From the NCBI GenBank assembly GCA_033297205.1, contig MU859122.1, positions 62,001 through 126,000 on the forward strand: a DNA stretch of 64,000 bases, in the 5' to 3' direction. The notes beneath the pieces were generated by a model. It saw only the letters and a list, made by a program, of their open reading frames with translations. It was not told where the DNA came from and ran no database searches. Below are positions 1 to 10,782 of the stretch, piece by piece (position 1 is the first letter of the stretch; every line of letters starts with the position of its first letter). The translations under genes were made by a program, and so were the position numbers. Origin of the DNA: Pseudoneurospora amorphoporcata (lineage: Eukaryota; Ascomycota; Sordariomycetes; Sordariales; Sordariaceae).

Positions 1-2127
1 AGACAGTCGGAAATGACAAGCCGTAGACGGGTTGTGAACTGAAGTTGTTGGTTCAGGTCCTTCAGTGCAACGACAAGGTTCTGGGAAGCGGGATGGGGTT
101 CGAGACCACTCATGGATCCGAAGGAGGCCGACGAAAAGGAAGAGGACCGGCTGAGGAACAAGCAAGAAAACACTTTCATGCGCAGAAACAGCATCCATGC
201 AGATGCAAGTGGAGTGCAAGGGTGTGTGGTAAGTGCTAAGTGGTAACTGCCCCTGCCCGCTTGAGCCGCGTACCTGTAATAACCACGAGTGACTTCCACT
301 TTACCATTCAGTGGTGAGATAGGCGGCACTGTAGGTAGGCGCACCGGCTCGTGAGCCTGGAAAGTACGTTTGGCTAGTGGATGTTGGCTGGAGGACAAAC
401 ACAGCTTCTGTCTCCGAGCGGCTTTGGGGATGTGATGTGCAGTCGCCAGTTGTGCGTGGGTTGCTTCCTTACTTATGCGGTCACGGTTATTTCCACCTAT
501 TGATTGTAATGATGACGACGGCCTTGACCCGTGGGAGCCGTGACAGATCCTTCCCATGGACCGAGATTGTTGAAACAGTAGTGCGGGACAACACGGTTTG
601 AAGCTGATGCAGCTCACAGGCAGGTTGACAAGACCCCGTCATGCTCGTGTCGATGGAAGCATCGGTTGGAGAGAATCGCCCGCGTTCCGGAACACTACGC
701 TAGGCGGTGATACTACTAGGTAGAGGAGTGTCCCACCATGGGCTTCCTTGGTTTGCATGAAAATTGAGGCCATTTCCAGAGCAGTGGCCCCTTATAATGG
801 AGGGGCGGGGCCTCAATGAGGGAGTGGTTGGTTGCTGTGACGGTGGCTCAAGGTGGTGGTTATGGACACGGAGCATGTCCCAACATCGATATTCTAGCTG
901 CATGAGGTCTGCCCGTCCTGGACCCCGGTTAACGTTCTGCCTGGATTCGCACACCGCATCCATCATAAACCTCTTTGGGTGGTTGCTTGGTGGTCGGTGG
1001 TGTTGTTGCTGTTGTGCGAAGGGTGCCAACTGCCAAGCCAGTCGAAGAGGCGAGAGACGAGCTGGACCTATGCAATTCCGCAATAGGCATATCCGATTAT
1101 CGGAGCAGACCCAAAGTTTCCCCTCCTCGCCCCTCCTCCAAATCTCCAACCCCTCCACCGTAGTCGCCCAGGAAAAACAACCGCCATACGATTTACTCGG
1201 TTCGCCGAGTTGATGCCGAATACAGATTGATGTATACGGTAGTCTGTGCTTCGGACATTCCTTCTAAAGCAAAAAGACTGACACGATCGAGCCGAGACAG
1301 TGACCTACCTTATGCATGCTGTGGTGATAGCGACATCGATTATGAAGAGACGGGATCTTAGCTTACCACGATTGCCAAACCGATGACGTATTCTCCCCGT
1401 TTCAGTGTAGACATCACCACCTGCCCCGCCCTACAAAGTGCAAGAACGATGATAGCCCTCGACTTGACTGAATCAGGGCTTGTTTCACATATTGGATGGA
1501 AGGAAGGAGAACACCGCGATCAGTGGAAGTGAAAGCAGAAGGGAGCTTTCACTGGATGCAATGGATTACTGTTGGAGACCTCCACCTAGTAACGTCGTGA
1601 CTCGAGTTCCCGTCTTTGCCAGTGCACGATGCCACCAGCCCACCACCACTTCTTTCAGCGCGGCACAACGACAGAACCGGTAGCATTTTCCACATTCCCG
1701 TCCATAGCACCCATTGATTGCGACCGAGTCTTACAGGTCCAAGTATCGTCACCCAAAACACCTTGCAACCACCACCAGAAGCCGTCCCTACCGATCCGAT
1801 AGAGCGCAAAGCAACATTGTCCGCAGCGGTGGATGATCGACCAGTTACAGTCTGAACTCTGGATGCCACGGAGCCACACAACCCAGCCCTTCCGAAAGTA
1901 CCTACTACCTGCCGCACCCAAAGTACCTCCATCAACCCGTACGCACCTATACAGTAGTCGTGATTGACGTCGAACGATACCTCTATCGAGAGGAACGGAC
2001 TGCAACCCACACCCTGGAGCGACAAGAGCGGAGGCTGCTAACCAGCCCGGCCTGACGCCGAGACGCCGAGAGCGAGCATATCGAGCGGAGGAAGACAAAG
2101 ACAATCAGAGCAGCGTGGTCGGGGACA
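1..2127. other. Intergenic or 5' leader region, no gene recognised
   Basis: About 2.1 kb at the left edge, upstream of the NAD kinase gene. Several open frames of 60-158 codons occur on both strands. None has recognisable motifs, splice-linked continuation or protein-like composition, and they overlap one another on opposite strands. The last few hundred bases probably hold the NAD kinase promoter and 5' UTR. Confidence 0.5.
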
Positions 2128-4225
2128 ATGCCTGCTCCGGATCGTGAAAAGCAGCCCGAGAAGGATGACCACTCCAGTTCGAGTGAAGAGGACCAGAATG
2201 CGCTTGAGGTAGGGAATCAATACACTGCAGCCCCCCACGCCCGTCCATACCAAGCATGACCGAGAGCACAGCTCTGTGTCCCCTCTGTTCACTTCCACTT
2301 GCATACCCCTTCTCTGCCTGCTGCCCACTTGCCTACTATGCGCACTAGCTGAATTATGGCCCAATTGCCCTTTATAGGTCTCGTTCGATCCATCTAGTCC
2401 GTATCGACGCAAGAGCTCTCTGGTGAACAGCGATATCCGTGTTCCCCTTCACCTCCGGCGGTCACAGCCGGCCAGGACAGAATGCCTCGTTCACCAGTTT
2501 CTCGACGCTCAGCGACGGCCCCCTAGACGCCAAAATACCCTAAATGGACAGGTTGACGGCGTTGCCAGCACCATAACAACCCCTACCGAGACCCGAAGTG
2601 CACTCGCAAGGCGCTTGTCCGACCTTGCTTGTGAAGCCGTCGATGTTACTCGTGAAAATGGCCAGGATCGGGTGCCTGATCCGAAAGGCTTCTCAAGCAC
2701 TCCCAGTAGCAGTGCCGCCAATGTGCGGGCCTGGAAGTTGTCGATAACCAATGCCAACTCGAGCGATACTAGCGATGCTGGTCAGACTGATGAGAAGGAA
2801 TGGAAAAGTGAGATCGTAAGAGCCACATGCTCGGATTCCACACAACCACCCGACACAGACCTAGACGAAAAGCACAGCAGACTCCTCACCAAGAAACAGT
2901 TGAGTGAGATGGCATGGGGCGTGAGGGAGCTAAGCCGGCGATTGGGCAGCGTGCGCTTGAAGTTTAAGATCAAGACCATCTTCGTGCTCACCAAGCCGCA
3001 TGATCAGGAACTAGTTCCCAAGACACGCGCCTTGATCCGGTGGTTACTTGGTAAGGAACGCGACGTGCGCTATTCTGTCTATATCGACAAGGAATTGCGT
3101 AGCAACAAGAAGTTCGATGCACCCGGTTTGCTCGAAGAGGTCCGCAAGGACTATGTTGAGTCTGGCGAGATCTCGGAGGAAGCCAGCAATGACATATCCC
3201 AACGTCTACGCTACTGGGATGAGGAAATGTGTCGGGCCAAGCCACAAACGGCCGACTTTGTAATAACTCTCGGCGGCGATGGAACCGTATTATTTGCGAG
3301 TTGGTTGTTCCAGCGCATCGTTCCGCCTGTGCTCAGCTTTGCCCTAGGAAGCCTAGGGTTTCTGACCAAGTTCGACTTTGACAACTATCAAGAGACATTG
3401 ACAGCTGCCTTCACAGAAGGCGTCAACGTGGCTTTGAGGCTAAGGTTCGAAGGAACCGTCATGCGCAGTCAGAAGAAGACAAGGAGGCTCATTACAGACA
3501 GCCCCGACGAAGATGGGAATCCATTAGACGCGGATGAGAAACTAAGCCACACAAATGGTGGTGATGGACAGAATGAAGACGATACAAGCGAAGAGGAAGA
3601 GGAAGAGAGGAAACGGGATCTGGTAGAAGAACTCATCGGCGAGGAACAGGATGATGAACGAACCCATCGACCAGACGGCACTTGGGAAGTGCTCAACGAG
3701 GTGGTGGTGGATAGAGGACCCAACCCAAGTAAGTCACATATTTCGAAATCACCACGTGGGAGATTTTGTAGCTAACACACATCCCTTCAAGCAATGTCAT
3801 ACATCGAGATCTTTGGAGATGACGAGCACTTCACCTCCGTTCACGCCGACGGCATCTGCGTTTCCACTCCCACAGGTTCAACCGCATACAACCTCGCCGC
3901 CGGCGGCTCCCTCTGCCACCCTGAGAACCCCGTCATGCTCGTGACCGCTATTTGCGCTCACACGCTCTCCTTCCGGCCCATCATTTTACCTGATACCATC
4001 GTGCTTCGTATTGGCGTGCCCTACGATGCACGAACCGGCTCTTGGGCAAGTTTTGACGGTCGTGAGCGTATCGAGCTCAGACCGGGCGACTACGTGACCA
4101 TCAGCGCGAGCAGGTATCCGTTTGCCAGCGTTCAGGCGCAAGGAAGGAGAAGTGAGGAATGGATCAAGAGTATCAATGCGAAGCTTGGTTGGAACACTAG
4201 GCAGAAGCAGAAGACCTTTACATAA
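2128..4225 (+). CDS. NAD+ kinase (Utr1/Pos5 family)
   Basis: ATP-dependent NAD kinase, which phosphorylates NAD+ to make NADP+. I read three exons: 2128-2208, 2378-3728 and 3792-4225, giving 621 residues. The first exon (27 codons) is not an isolated open frame; it joins in phase 0 through a GTAGGG...TATAG intron, and the extended frame has no other good ATG. The second intron (63 nt) has a GCTAAC branch site. The family's glycine-rich nucleotide motif GGDGT lies at about residues 326-330, followed by the conserved LGSLGFLTKF; the second signature, TPTGSTAYNLAAGGS, is in exon 3. An acidic insertion of about 70 residues (roughly 392-460) interrupts the domain just before the WEVLNEVVVDRGPNP segment. 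The N-terminal region of about 150 residues is Ser/Thr-rich and looks disordered. No mitochondrial signal is obvious, so a cytosolic Utr1-like enzyme is more likely than Pos5. Confidence 0.92.
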
Positions 4226-4691
4226 AGAGGGTACTTGCTCTTGACAGAGGGCAGGGAGGGGCTCACATTTGTCTATGGGCCGAAGTACATGTGGGATATC
4301 ACAAGCCAGCAGCACTCTGCCGGGGAAAGGAAAAGCTCAGCGAACTGTTTAGCGAGTGGCTTTTGTCATCGATGTTATCAAGCATCAAGGATGCTAGAGC
4401 ATGAAAACTATGCATACTAGAGGCCATAACCAATTCCTGAATCATATCTAAACAATGCGCGAATGTATCTTGGGGAGAACTGTCCTAACCGAAAGTTTCA
4501 AACTGAACACCGCTGATGTACTATGACTCTTTAAGTACAATCTAGTTTATGCTGGTTGTGTATGTTCTCGACCAATCTATGATACGCTTTCCAACTTCAA
4601 CCACTTCATCCACGGCTAGCATATACATCCCACCGCTTTCTATCCATACTTTTCAACAACCACCCTAGCTATGTGCTTTATTTATACAGCC
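4226..4691. other. Convergent 3' intergenic region
   Basis: This 466-bp gap between the 3' ends of the NAD kinase gene (+) and the RING ligase gene (-) should contain both 3' UTRs. No additional gene or repeat was seen. Confidence 0.6.
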
Positions 4692-7433
4692 TTACAAAGG
4701 CGGCAACTCCTCTCTGCAAATCGGACACTGCAACCGATACTTCATCCACCCTTCCAAGCAATCGGTATGGAAAACATGTCTACACGGCGTAACCATGTAT
4801 GCCTTTCTCACGAACACGCCCGTGATGCCCATGCCCGAAGCTGCTGATTCCGAGGAGGCCTTGTTGTTAAACACCGGCACCTCCAATAACTCGCGACAGA
4901 TGGCACAGTCGACGGATCGCATGGTGACGCCCTTTTGTTTTTCTCGCTCTTTTTCTTTTTCGCGTTCGCGGTTTCTTGCGCCTCCTCCACTGACACTACT
5001 CTCGCCTGCCTCTGCTGTTGAAGCCGTGCCAGTCCCGGTCAAAGAGGGCACACTCCACGCCCTTTCCATCCCCCTTTCTTCAACTGGCGACGCCACAGAT
5101 CCCGTCGTCGACAACCCCGTCCCCGTCCTCGCCAGCCCAATCGGCAATGACCCAACCTTACCACCCTCCAGATCATCATCCCTCAAAACAGGATGATAAT
5201 CCCACGCCTCCCTCACCCAACCCCTTGGGACTCCGATCCTCGGTCCCAACACACTCTGGGCACACATAACCCAAAGCTGGATCCACGTCCACCCGACCAA
5301 CACCAGAAACGCGTAGGGGTCAGGGTCAGCTAACAGGACGTTATCTTCCCTTAGGAAGAAATACGCAAAGGGAAGTAATCTCAAAGCAGATTGCCCGATC
5401 ATGAATCGCCAGGTGAAAGCTTGCCGGGAATTACGTTGCGTGTTGCGGATGATTTGCGGGACCCAGAGACTGAGGTAGAGGAAGGACAGGGTGTTCACGT
5501 AGATGGAGCGGAGGTGCGAGGGCCAGGAGGTGGCGACTGCGGAGAGGAAAAGGAGGAAGAGGCCGGATAGGACGAAGCGGCCGGCGATAGTGCTGAAGGG
5601 GGTTGGTGGGCGCGATGCGTTCGCCGCTGGTGGCTGGCCGGGAGTTCGAGCGGTGGCGGGGAGAGGGAGGGCGGAGGCGCCGGAGAGAAGGTTGGCTAGT
5701 TGTTCGGCTTCGTCGATGTCGCCGTCTGAGGGGACGATGATGGGTTGGCGAGGCTGAGCGGGAGCGCCGGGAGGAGCTGTTTGTGTTGTGGGTGGTTGAG
5801 GTTGAGTGATGGAGGGTTGAGTGGACGGCAACGTTGCTGTTGATGCAGCACCGGCTTGTTCTCTTTCCCGCTGACGAATCCTCCTCTCTGGCTCTTGAAT
5901 CTTCCAGACTTCTGATAGGTATGCGCCTTCGATGAACATGGATATGAATGCAGCAAATGTGACGAGCAAGCAAGGGAGCAGTGTGATTGTCGCGTTCAGA
6001 CTCCAGGCGCAAGCAGTCACAAAAATCATGCCATCGGCAAAGAGCATGGTGCCTACAGTGCAGAAGCTCACCCGACCGGTAGTAGACGGCGTACTCGACT
6101 GTTTCATCTGTGCCTTGAAGAGCCATATCTGACCCAGCAAGACGGCAGCGAATGCAATCAGCCATTCTTTGGCCGTGTAAGTGAACATGTCCTCCTTCAT
6201 ACCGACAAGATGTTCTCCATCGACCGAAGGGAACTCTGGCGGGCCTTTGGATTCCAGGAAGAACGAGCAATCAGGAGACCATGCCACCATAGACGCGCGC
6301 AGATCGGGAATACTGCCGACGGGAGCCCCTGTGGGATGACGCAACTCGCGCTCGAGCTCCTCAATATAGGATTCGAGCAGCTGCAAACTGTCATACCGAC
6401 GAGTGAGCTCGAGCGGATGTAGTTGGATGTACATCACATACTCGCATTGTGCAGGGTAGCCGTCATCTTCCTCCATCCTCGAGCCCCACGGATTGCCAGG
6501 GAAGCCATACTTACTCTTCTCTCTGGCCTGGATAATCTTGCCCAGCGTCTGATGCAGCAAATGCTGGCCGGTATGAAAGAAGTCGGGACCTGGTGCCAGG
6601 TGGGGAAGGCCAAAGATACCGTCGAACTTCTCGCTGCTCGTGGTCAGCAGAATAGCACCTTGCCGTGGCCAGTGAACGCCATGGAGCAACAAGCTCAAGC
6701 TGCTAGCCTCGCTTGCGTCGTCCTGGATCGTAGCCACGGCCTGAATCTCCCTTGCCAAACTAGCACCCCTAGAAGTGTTGCCGTCAAACTTCTCCTCGTA
6801 AACACCATCCCCTTCATCCTCGTCTATCCGCAACTCGATCTTCCCATGGCCGCCCGTAATGTTTCTCCCCCATTCACCAAGGCCACTAGGCCAAGTCGCC
6901 CCTGGTGCAATGGTACTGAGATTGTATCCCGCGGCTTGCCTGGCGACAGTTCCTGGTCGTCGCACCCAAGTGCCATGGAGAGTGCCCGTAGCGTTCTTCC
7001 ATGTGCCGCTGCCGATATTGCGCTCCCAGCTGTCATCATACAACCGGCTAGCGGTAGTCGAGGGAAAGGCGTTCCGGCTCCATTCGTGACAACGGTTTCG
7101 GAACCGACCGAGATCTTCCCACGCATACCCTTGCCCATCGAGTTGGCTAAACCCCGTAATGTTTATGAACCGAGGGCCCTGTTCTTGATCGCCAGCTGGC
7201 CTGTCGGTTTCGGCAGGAGGCGCCGGTGACGAAGATAGTGGCGCATCAGGAGCAAAGTCACCCCATCGTGTGGTGTTCAGGACGTCGAGCGCACCCTGGA
7301 ATCGAGCTTGTCGCTTGTGGGAGAGTTCAGGCGGCGTCAAACTAGCGGGATCGCTACTGTCTGGGGAGAAGAAGACCCATAAAAGGATGAGGACTATCAG
7401 TAGAGCTCTGAAATCTGAGTTTTGAGAAGGCAT
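4692..7433 (-). CDS. tul-1: Multi-spanning membrane RING-H2 E3 ubiquitin ligase (Tul1 / Dsc1)
   Basis: Single-exon gene of 913 residues. The protein begins with a hydrophobic signal or anchor segment (about residues 9-24), followed by a long luminal region with several N-glycosylation sequons. About seven membrane segments then lie between roughly residues 420 and 740. It ends in a C-terminal RING-H2 finger: CAIC at 843-846, CRHVFHTDC near 884-892, and CPIC at 903-906. This architecture is that of Tul1 of yeast and Dsc1 of fission yeast, the catalytic subunit of the Golgi Dsc E3 complex. That complex ubiquitinates mis-sorted membrane proteins and, in filamentous fungi, helps activate SREBP. 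A Pro/Gln/Thr-rich linker (about residues 535-620) sits between membrane segments and is likely cytosolic. The start is the only ATG ahead of the hydrophobic segment. The symbol follows N. crassa usage as I recall it. Confidence 0.9.
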   Translation of the reverse strand: MPSQNSDFRALLIVLILLWVFFSPDSSDPASLTPPELSHKRQARFQGALDVLNTTRWGDFAPDAPLSSSPAPPAETDRPAGDQEQGPRFINITGFSQLDGQGYAWEDLGRFRNRCHEWSRNAFPSTTASRLYDDSWERNIGSGTWKNATGTLHGTWVRRPGTVARQAAGYNLSTIAPGATWPSGLGEWGRNITGGHGKIELRIDEDEGDGVYEEKFDGNTSRGASLAREIQAVATIQDDASEASSLSLLLHGVHWPRQGAILLTTSSEKFDGIFGLPHLAPGPDFFHTGQHLLHQTLGKIIQAREKSKYGFPGNPWGSRMEEDDGYPAQCEYVMYIQLHPLELTRRYDSLQLLESYIEELERELRHPTGAPVGSIPDLRASMVAWSPDCSFFLESKGPPEFPSVDGEHLVGMKEDMFTYTAKEWLIAFAAVLLGQIWLFKAQMKQSSTPSTTGRVSFCTVGTMLFADGMIFVTACAWSLNATITLLPCLLVTFAAFISMFIEGAYLSEVWKIQEPERRIRQREREQAGAASTATLPSTQPSITQPQPPTTQTAPPGAPAQPRQPIIVPSDGDIDEAEQLANLLSGASALPLPATARTPGQPPAANASRPPTPFSTIAGRFVLSGLFLLFLSAVATSWPSHLRSIYVNTLSFLYLSLWVPQIIRNTQRNSRQAFTWRFMIGQSALRLLPFAYFFLREDNVLLADPDPYAFLVLVGWTWIQLWVMCAQSVLGPRIGVPRGWVREAWDYHPVLRDDDLEGGKVGSLPIGLARTGTGLSTTGSVASPVEERGMERAWSVPSLTGTGTASTAEAGESSVSGGGARNREREKEKEREKQKGVTMRSVDCAICRELLEVPVFNNKASSESAASGMGITGVFVRKAYMVTPCRHVFHTDCLEGWMKYRLQCPICREELPPL

Positions 7434-8091
7434 TGCAAAACGTCCGAGTCGCGCCTTGTCATCTTTCCATGTGCCCTTGAAGTTGTTGTTGGCTCTGTCG
7501 CCTGGTTGTTGGGACCTTGATAGCTAGAGGCAGAGGAAGCTCAAGGGAGCATCGTCGAGTGGTGATGTTTCGTATGGAGCGTGCTTCAGTTGAACTGTAA
7601 TACTTGGAATAATGTAATTATCATCGCGTGCCACTTCACGACCAAGATGGATGGATGTTGTTGACCTCGATGTGTTGTTTGGTTACGAAGAAATGGGGAA
7701 GCTGGGCCGCGGTGATGATGCTGGATGAAAGCGGCCGATGACAGCTCCCGCCATGCAAGCAGGGTATTTGTTAGTGCATACCCGCTGAACCCCGCTGATT
7801 TACAGTTAAGGACAGTGCGTCCAGCTGCCACATGCTTCTCCCGTCCCGGTGCCGGTGGTTCCGCGACCCATCCAGGCGGCTCGCCCCGCCGTAGCGCCTG
7901 CAGATGATGGAAATCATCCGCTGCCCTCAAGGTCCTCATCCCTTTTCAACATCATCACACACGAAGCCTCTAGTCTACACTAGCAGTGAGATAACTTTCA
8001 CAAACCTGTTTGTCAAACGACTTCAACAGATCCTTGCGGTCTCCACAGTACAGTTTCCAGAAGACATCCACATCTTTCATTGAACCTCACC
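7434..8091. promoter_or_regulatory. Divergent promoter region, tul-1 / HSBP1
   Basis: These 658 bp separate the start codons of tul-1 (-) and the HSBP1-like gene (+). Both promoters and 5' UTRs must lie here. I see no clear TATA box or recognisable operator, and the small open frames on both strands are not credible genes. Confidence 0.5.
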
Positions 8092-8459
8092 ATGTCTGAA
8101 AACGGCGAGGCCAACACTACCACGAGCCCAACAGCGACCAACGTAAGTCGGACATTTTCTCCGAACTTCTACGCCCATACATAGCTCATCTCGGCTGACC
8201 CCATCTCATAGTCGGCCGACGATGCCCGTCAAGAACTCTCAGTCCAGCTTGAGGATCTGCTAAATACCCTCTCGAACAAGTTCGCCGGTGTCTCCAGCGA
8301 GATCTTTGCCAAGAGTAAGATTTCATGCGGTGTTTACAAGTTGAAGTCTGTGAAGTCAGTGAATGCTAATAGCCTGGGTCAGTGGACGAGATGTCAAGGC
8401 GCCTTGACAACTTGGAATCTCAAATAATGGCCGGGAAGGTGAAGCCAAATGGACCGGCC

Positions 8460-8462
<3 letters not shown>
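8092..8462 (+). CDS. Heat shock factor-binding protein 1 (HSBP1) homologue
   Basis: Small three-exon gene: 8092-8142, 8212-8314 and 8383-8462. The introns are 69 and 68 nt with good GTAAGT/GTAAGA donors and a GCTAAT branch site in the second. The joined frame encodes 77 residues ending in TGA. The centre is a heptad-repeat coiled coil reading QLEDLLNTLSNKF, then SSEIFAKMDEMSRRLDNLE. This matches the conserved core of HSBP1, including the LL-x7-KF pattern and the DEMSRRLDNLE segment seen as DDMSxRIDDLE in animals. HSBP1 proteins are short trimeric coiled coils that bind the trimerisation domain of heat shock factor and damp its activity; a WASH-complex assembly role is also known. Each exon is too short to stand out as an open frame. 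A run of 28 T follows the stop codon directly. Confidence 0.85.

Positions 8463-8490
<28 letters not shown>
8463..8490 (+). repeat. Poly(T) tract, 28 nt
   Basis: An uninterrupted run of 28 T begins at the first base after the HSBP1 TGA stop. It would form a U-rich start to that gene's 3' UTR. Homopolymers of this length are prone to sequencing-length error. Confidence 0.95.
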
Positions 8491-8810
8491 CGCCATGAAA
8501 GTAAACAAACCACGTGCGAATAGGGGTCGGGTTCAGGAAACGTCATGTGTGGACCGAGACATACTAGGATGATGGAGTTTTGGGAGTTTTACAGAGCAAG
8601 CGTCTTAATGTTTACGCAGGTGCGGTAGTTCACGTTCACGTATAATATACACGAACATGTCGAGCAGCAAGACATATCTCTCCTTCACGGTGTCATTTCA
8701 ATAAGAAGCTGTGGGAACAGGTATTGGGACCAAATATTCGTTTATTCAGAAAAGGACCTATCAATATACGCAGCCAGCTACGACTTGCTGTCTAGCTGTC
8801 AGCTGTGCAT
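8491..8810. other. Convergent 3' intergenic region, HSBP1 / erp38
   Basis: About 320 bp between two converging genes. It should contain the 3' UTRs and polyadenylation signals of both. Nothing else was recognised. Confidence 0.5.
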
Positions 8811-9975
8811 TTAGAGCTCGTCCTTGACACCCTCGGCCGCCTTCTCAATGAACTTGCGGAGAATGTTGACCTTGGCGGTAAGCTCATCAACCTTAGCCTG
8901 GGCAAGACCACCCTTCTTGAGGATACCCTCGAGACGGGCAAACTCCTTGGCGGCATAACCCTCGCTCTTGCTAAGCTTGTCGAAGACGCGGAGATAGTAG
9001 TCGGCGTACTTGAGCTCGACAGAGTTCTTCAGGCTCTTAACAGCCTCCTTAGCCTCCTCGGCAACCTCAGTCAGGGAGGCACCGCCAGTGTACTTGGTAA
9101 CGATCTCATCGAGGGCAGCGAGGGTGCCAGCGACGGTATCAAGGCCACCACCGGGGGTACGGTGGGTGCCGGCCTTCTCGTTCAGGAACTCGACGAAATC
9201 AGCCTCGGAGCGGCCGCCGTTGTAGTCCTCGGGGGTGGTGCTTCCCTTGGGGAAGAACTTGATCGTGGGGAAACCGGAGACACCATACTCGGCGGCGGAT
9301 TTCTTGCCGTTGGGGGCATCGGCGTCAACCTTGGCAATCGTGATCTCGGGCTCGCTGGCAAAGGTAGCGGCAAGCTTCTCCCAGGTAGGAGCGAGGTTCT
9401 TGCAGTCTATGAGTCTGTTAGTACAAAGGTTTCGAAAGAATAGGTCTTGAATGTTACGTACGGCCGCACCAGGGAGCAGTGAAAGCAACCAAGACGTTCT
9501 TGTCGCCGCCAATAGCGCCGCTGAAGGTGGCATCGTTGAGAATGCTGACAAGGCTGGGAGCAGAACCCTTCTTCCTGGACTTGACACCGGTCTTCTCGGC
9601 GATGAAGCTCGACAAGCTCTCCAAATCACGTCCACCCTTGTAGTCTACCGGCTTCTCGCTCTTGCCATCGAAGAACTTGAGAGTGGGAAAGCCCTGGACA
9701 CCGAAGCGCTTGCCCAACTCTCTCTCAGCATCGGCATCGACCTTGGCGATCTGAACCTTATCCTTTGCGTACTCGAAAGCGCTAGCAAGCTCCTCGTAAA
9801 CGGGGGCGAGGGTCTTGCAGTGGCCGCACCAGGGCGCAAAGAACTCGACGAGGGTGGGCTTGCCGGACTTGAGAACGACATCGTCAAAGTTGGAGGGGAT
9901 GAGGTCGAGGACGGCAGACTTGGCCGCAACGGCAGCAGCCAAGCTGGCTACCACCAAACTCTTGAGGAGGACCAT
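8811..9975 (-). CDS. erp38: Protein disulfide-isomerase ERp38 (two thioredoxin domains plus ERp29-like domain)
   Basis: Two exons on the minus strand, 9975-9462 and 9406-8811, separated by a 55-nt intron, give 369 residues. A hydrophobic signal peptide (about residues 1-19) leads into two thioredoxin domains with active sites CGHC at residues 50-53 and 170-173. The intron splits the histidine codon of the second CGHC. The C-terminal part of about 100 residues is helical and Lys/Glu-rich, as in the ERp29 D-domain of fungal ERp38/TigA and plant PDI-D proteins. The protein ends in KDEL, an ER-retention signal. It is a lumenal enzyme that forms and isomerises disulfides in secretory proteins. Length and sequence agree with the N. 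crassa ERp38 I remember. It is divergently arranged with the uS14 gene. Confidence 0.95.
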
Positions 9976-10782
9976 GGTGTGTAAAGAAGCGTGTGGAGGA
10001 ACTGAAGCTGTTGGTCAACAACGCTCTGTAGGTTGTGTTAGAGAAGAAAGAGAAGAGAAGACCAGCCGGCGCGAGATGTCCTCTTTTGGAACTTGGCTGT
10101 TGGTGGCAACGAACCTCAAACAGTGGGCAAGGTATCCTAAATTGGCAAAGTTCCAAATGGATGGTTTGAAATCAGATGGAATCTTGGGCGAAGATGCCAC
10201 TTTGCGCCTCGCTGGCAACTCGAAAGTTGTCCGCCTGGTCAACAGCCACTGGTACGAACCTTTGTGATCCTTGCCAGTTGGTCGTGTCAGCGCTCAGAGC
10301 AGCTCCAAAATCCCCTGAAATTCGTCGCCGAGTCGCCGAGCCCCGCATGCTGCGGTCATTGGTGGGGCCTTCAGAGCTCAGGTCCGTCTGCAGCCGCACT
10401 GTGTCCAGAGCGGTGTGCAACCGCGATAAGGCGATAAACTTTCTTCTATCGATAAGGCCTCGAGAAAATCCGTCACAGCATGACTGCGCCACTGGGTCGC
10501 TCCTTCCTGCCGTGCACATCGCACCAGCCACATTCATCTACCACGCAACTGTGCACTGAGAGTGCCAAGACCGACGTGCACAAGCCCTGGCGGCAGTGGA
10601 CGAGGGCAGTTGCTGCCGGACCGGACCCGCGAAACCGCCCACAGAAAAATCTCGCCCCATATTTGGCAACCCTCTTGCGAAAAAAACCACCTCCCCTCCC
10701 CCCAGCCCGACAGACCAAGTCATCGTCAACCAGCCGCCCGCCAACGATTTTCTCGCTGCGACAGCAAAACCCGAAAATCAAG
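9976..10782. promoter_or_regulatory. Divergent promoter region, erp38 / uS14, with repeated GATAAGG motif
   Basis: This 807-bp region separates the erp38 and uS14 start codons. It holds two identical CGATAAGGC elements at 10424-10432 and 10450-10458, same strand and 26 bp apart, about 330-360 bp upstream of the uS14 ATG. Neurospora ribosomal protein promoters are reported to carry a Taagg-type box, so these are candidates for that element. I recognise no unfolded-protein-response element with confidence. Confidence 0.5.

Noticed and set aside
5431..6270. 279-codon frame rich in Arg/His/Ser on the tul-1 strand
   Set aside because: A shifted-frame shadow inside the tul-1 gene.
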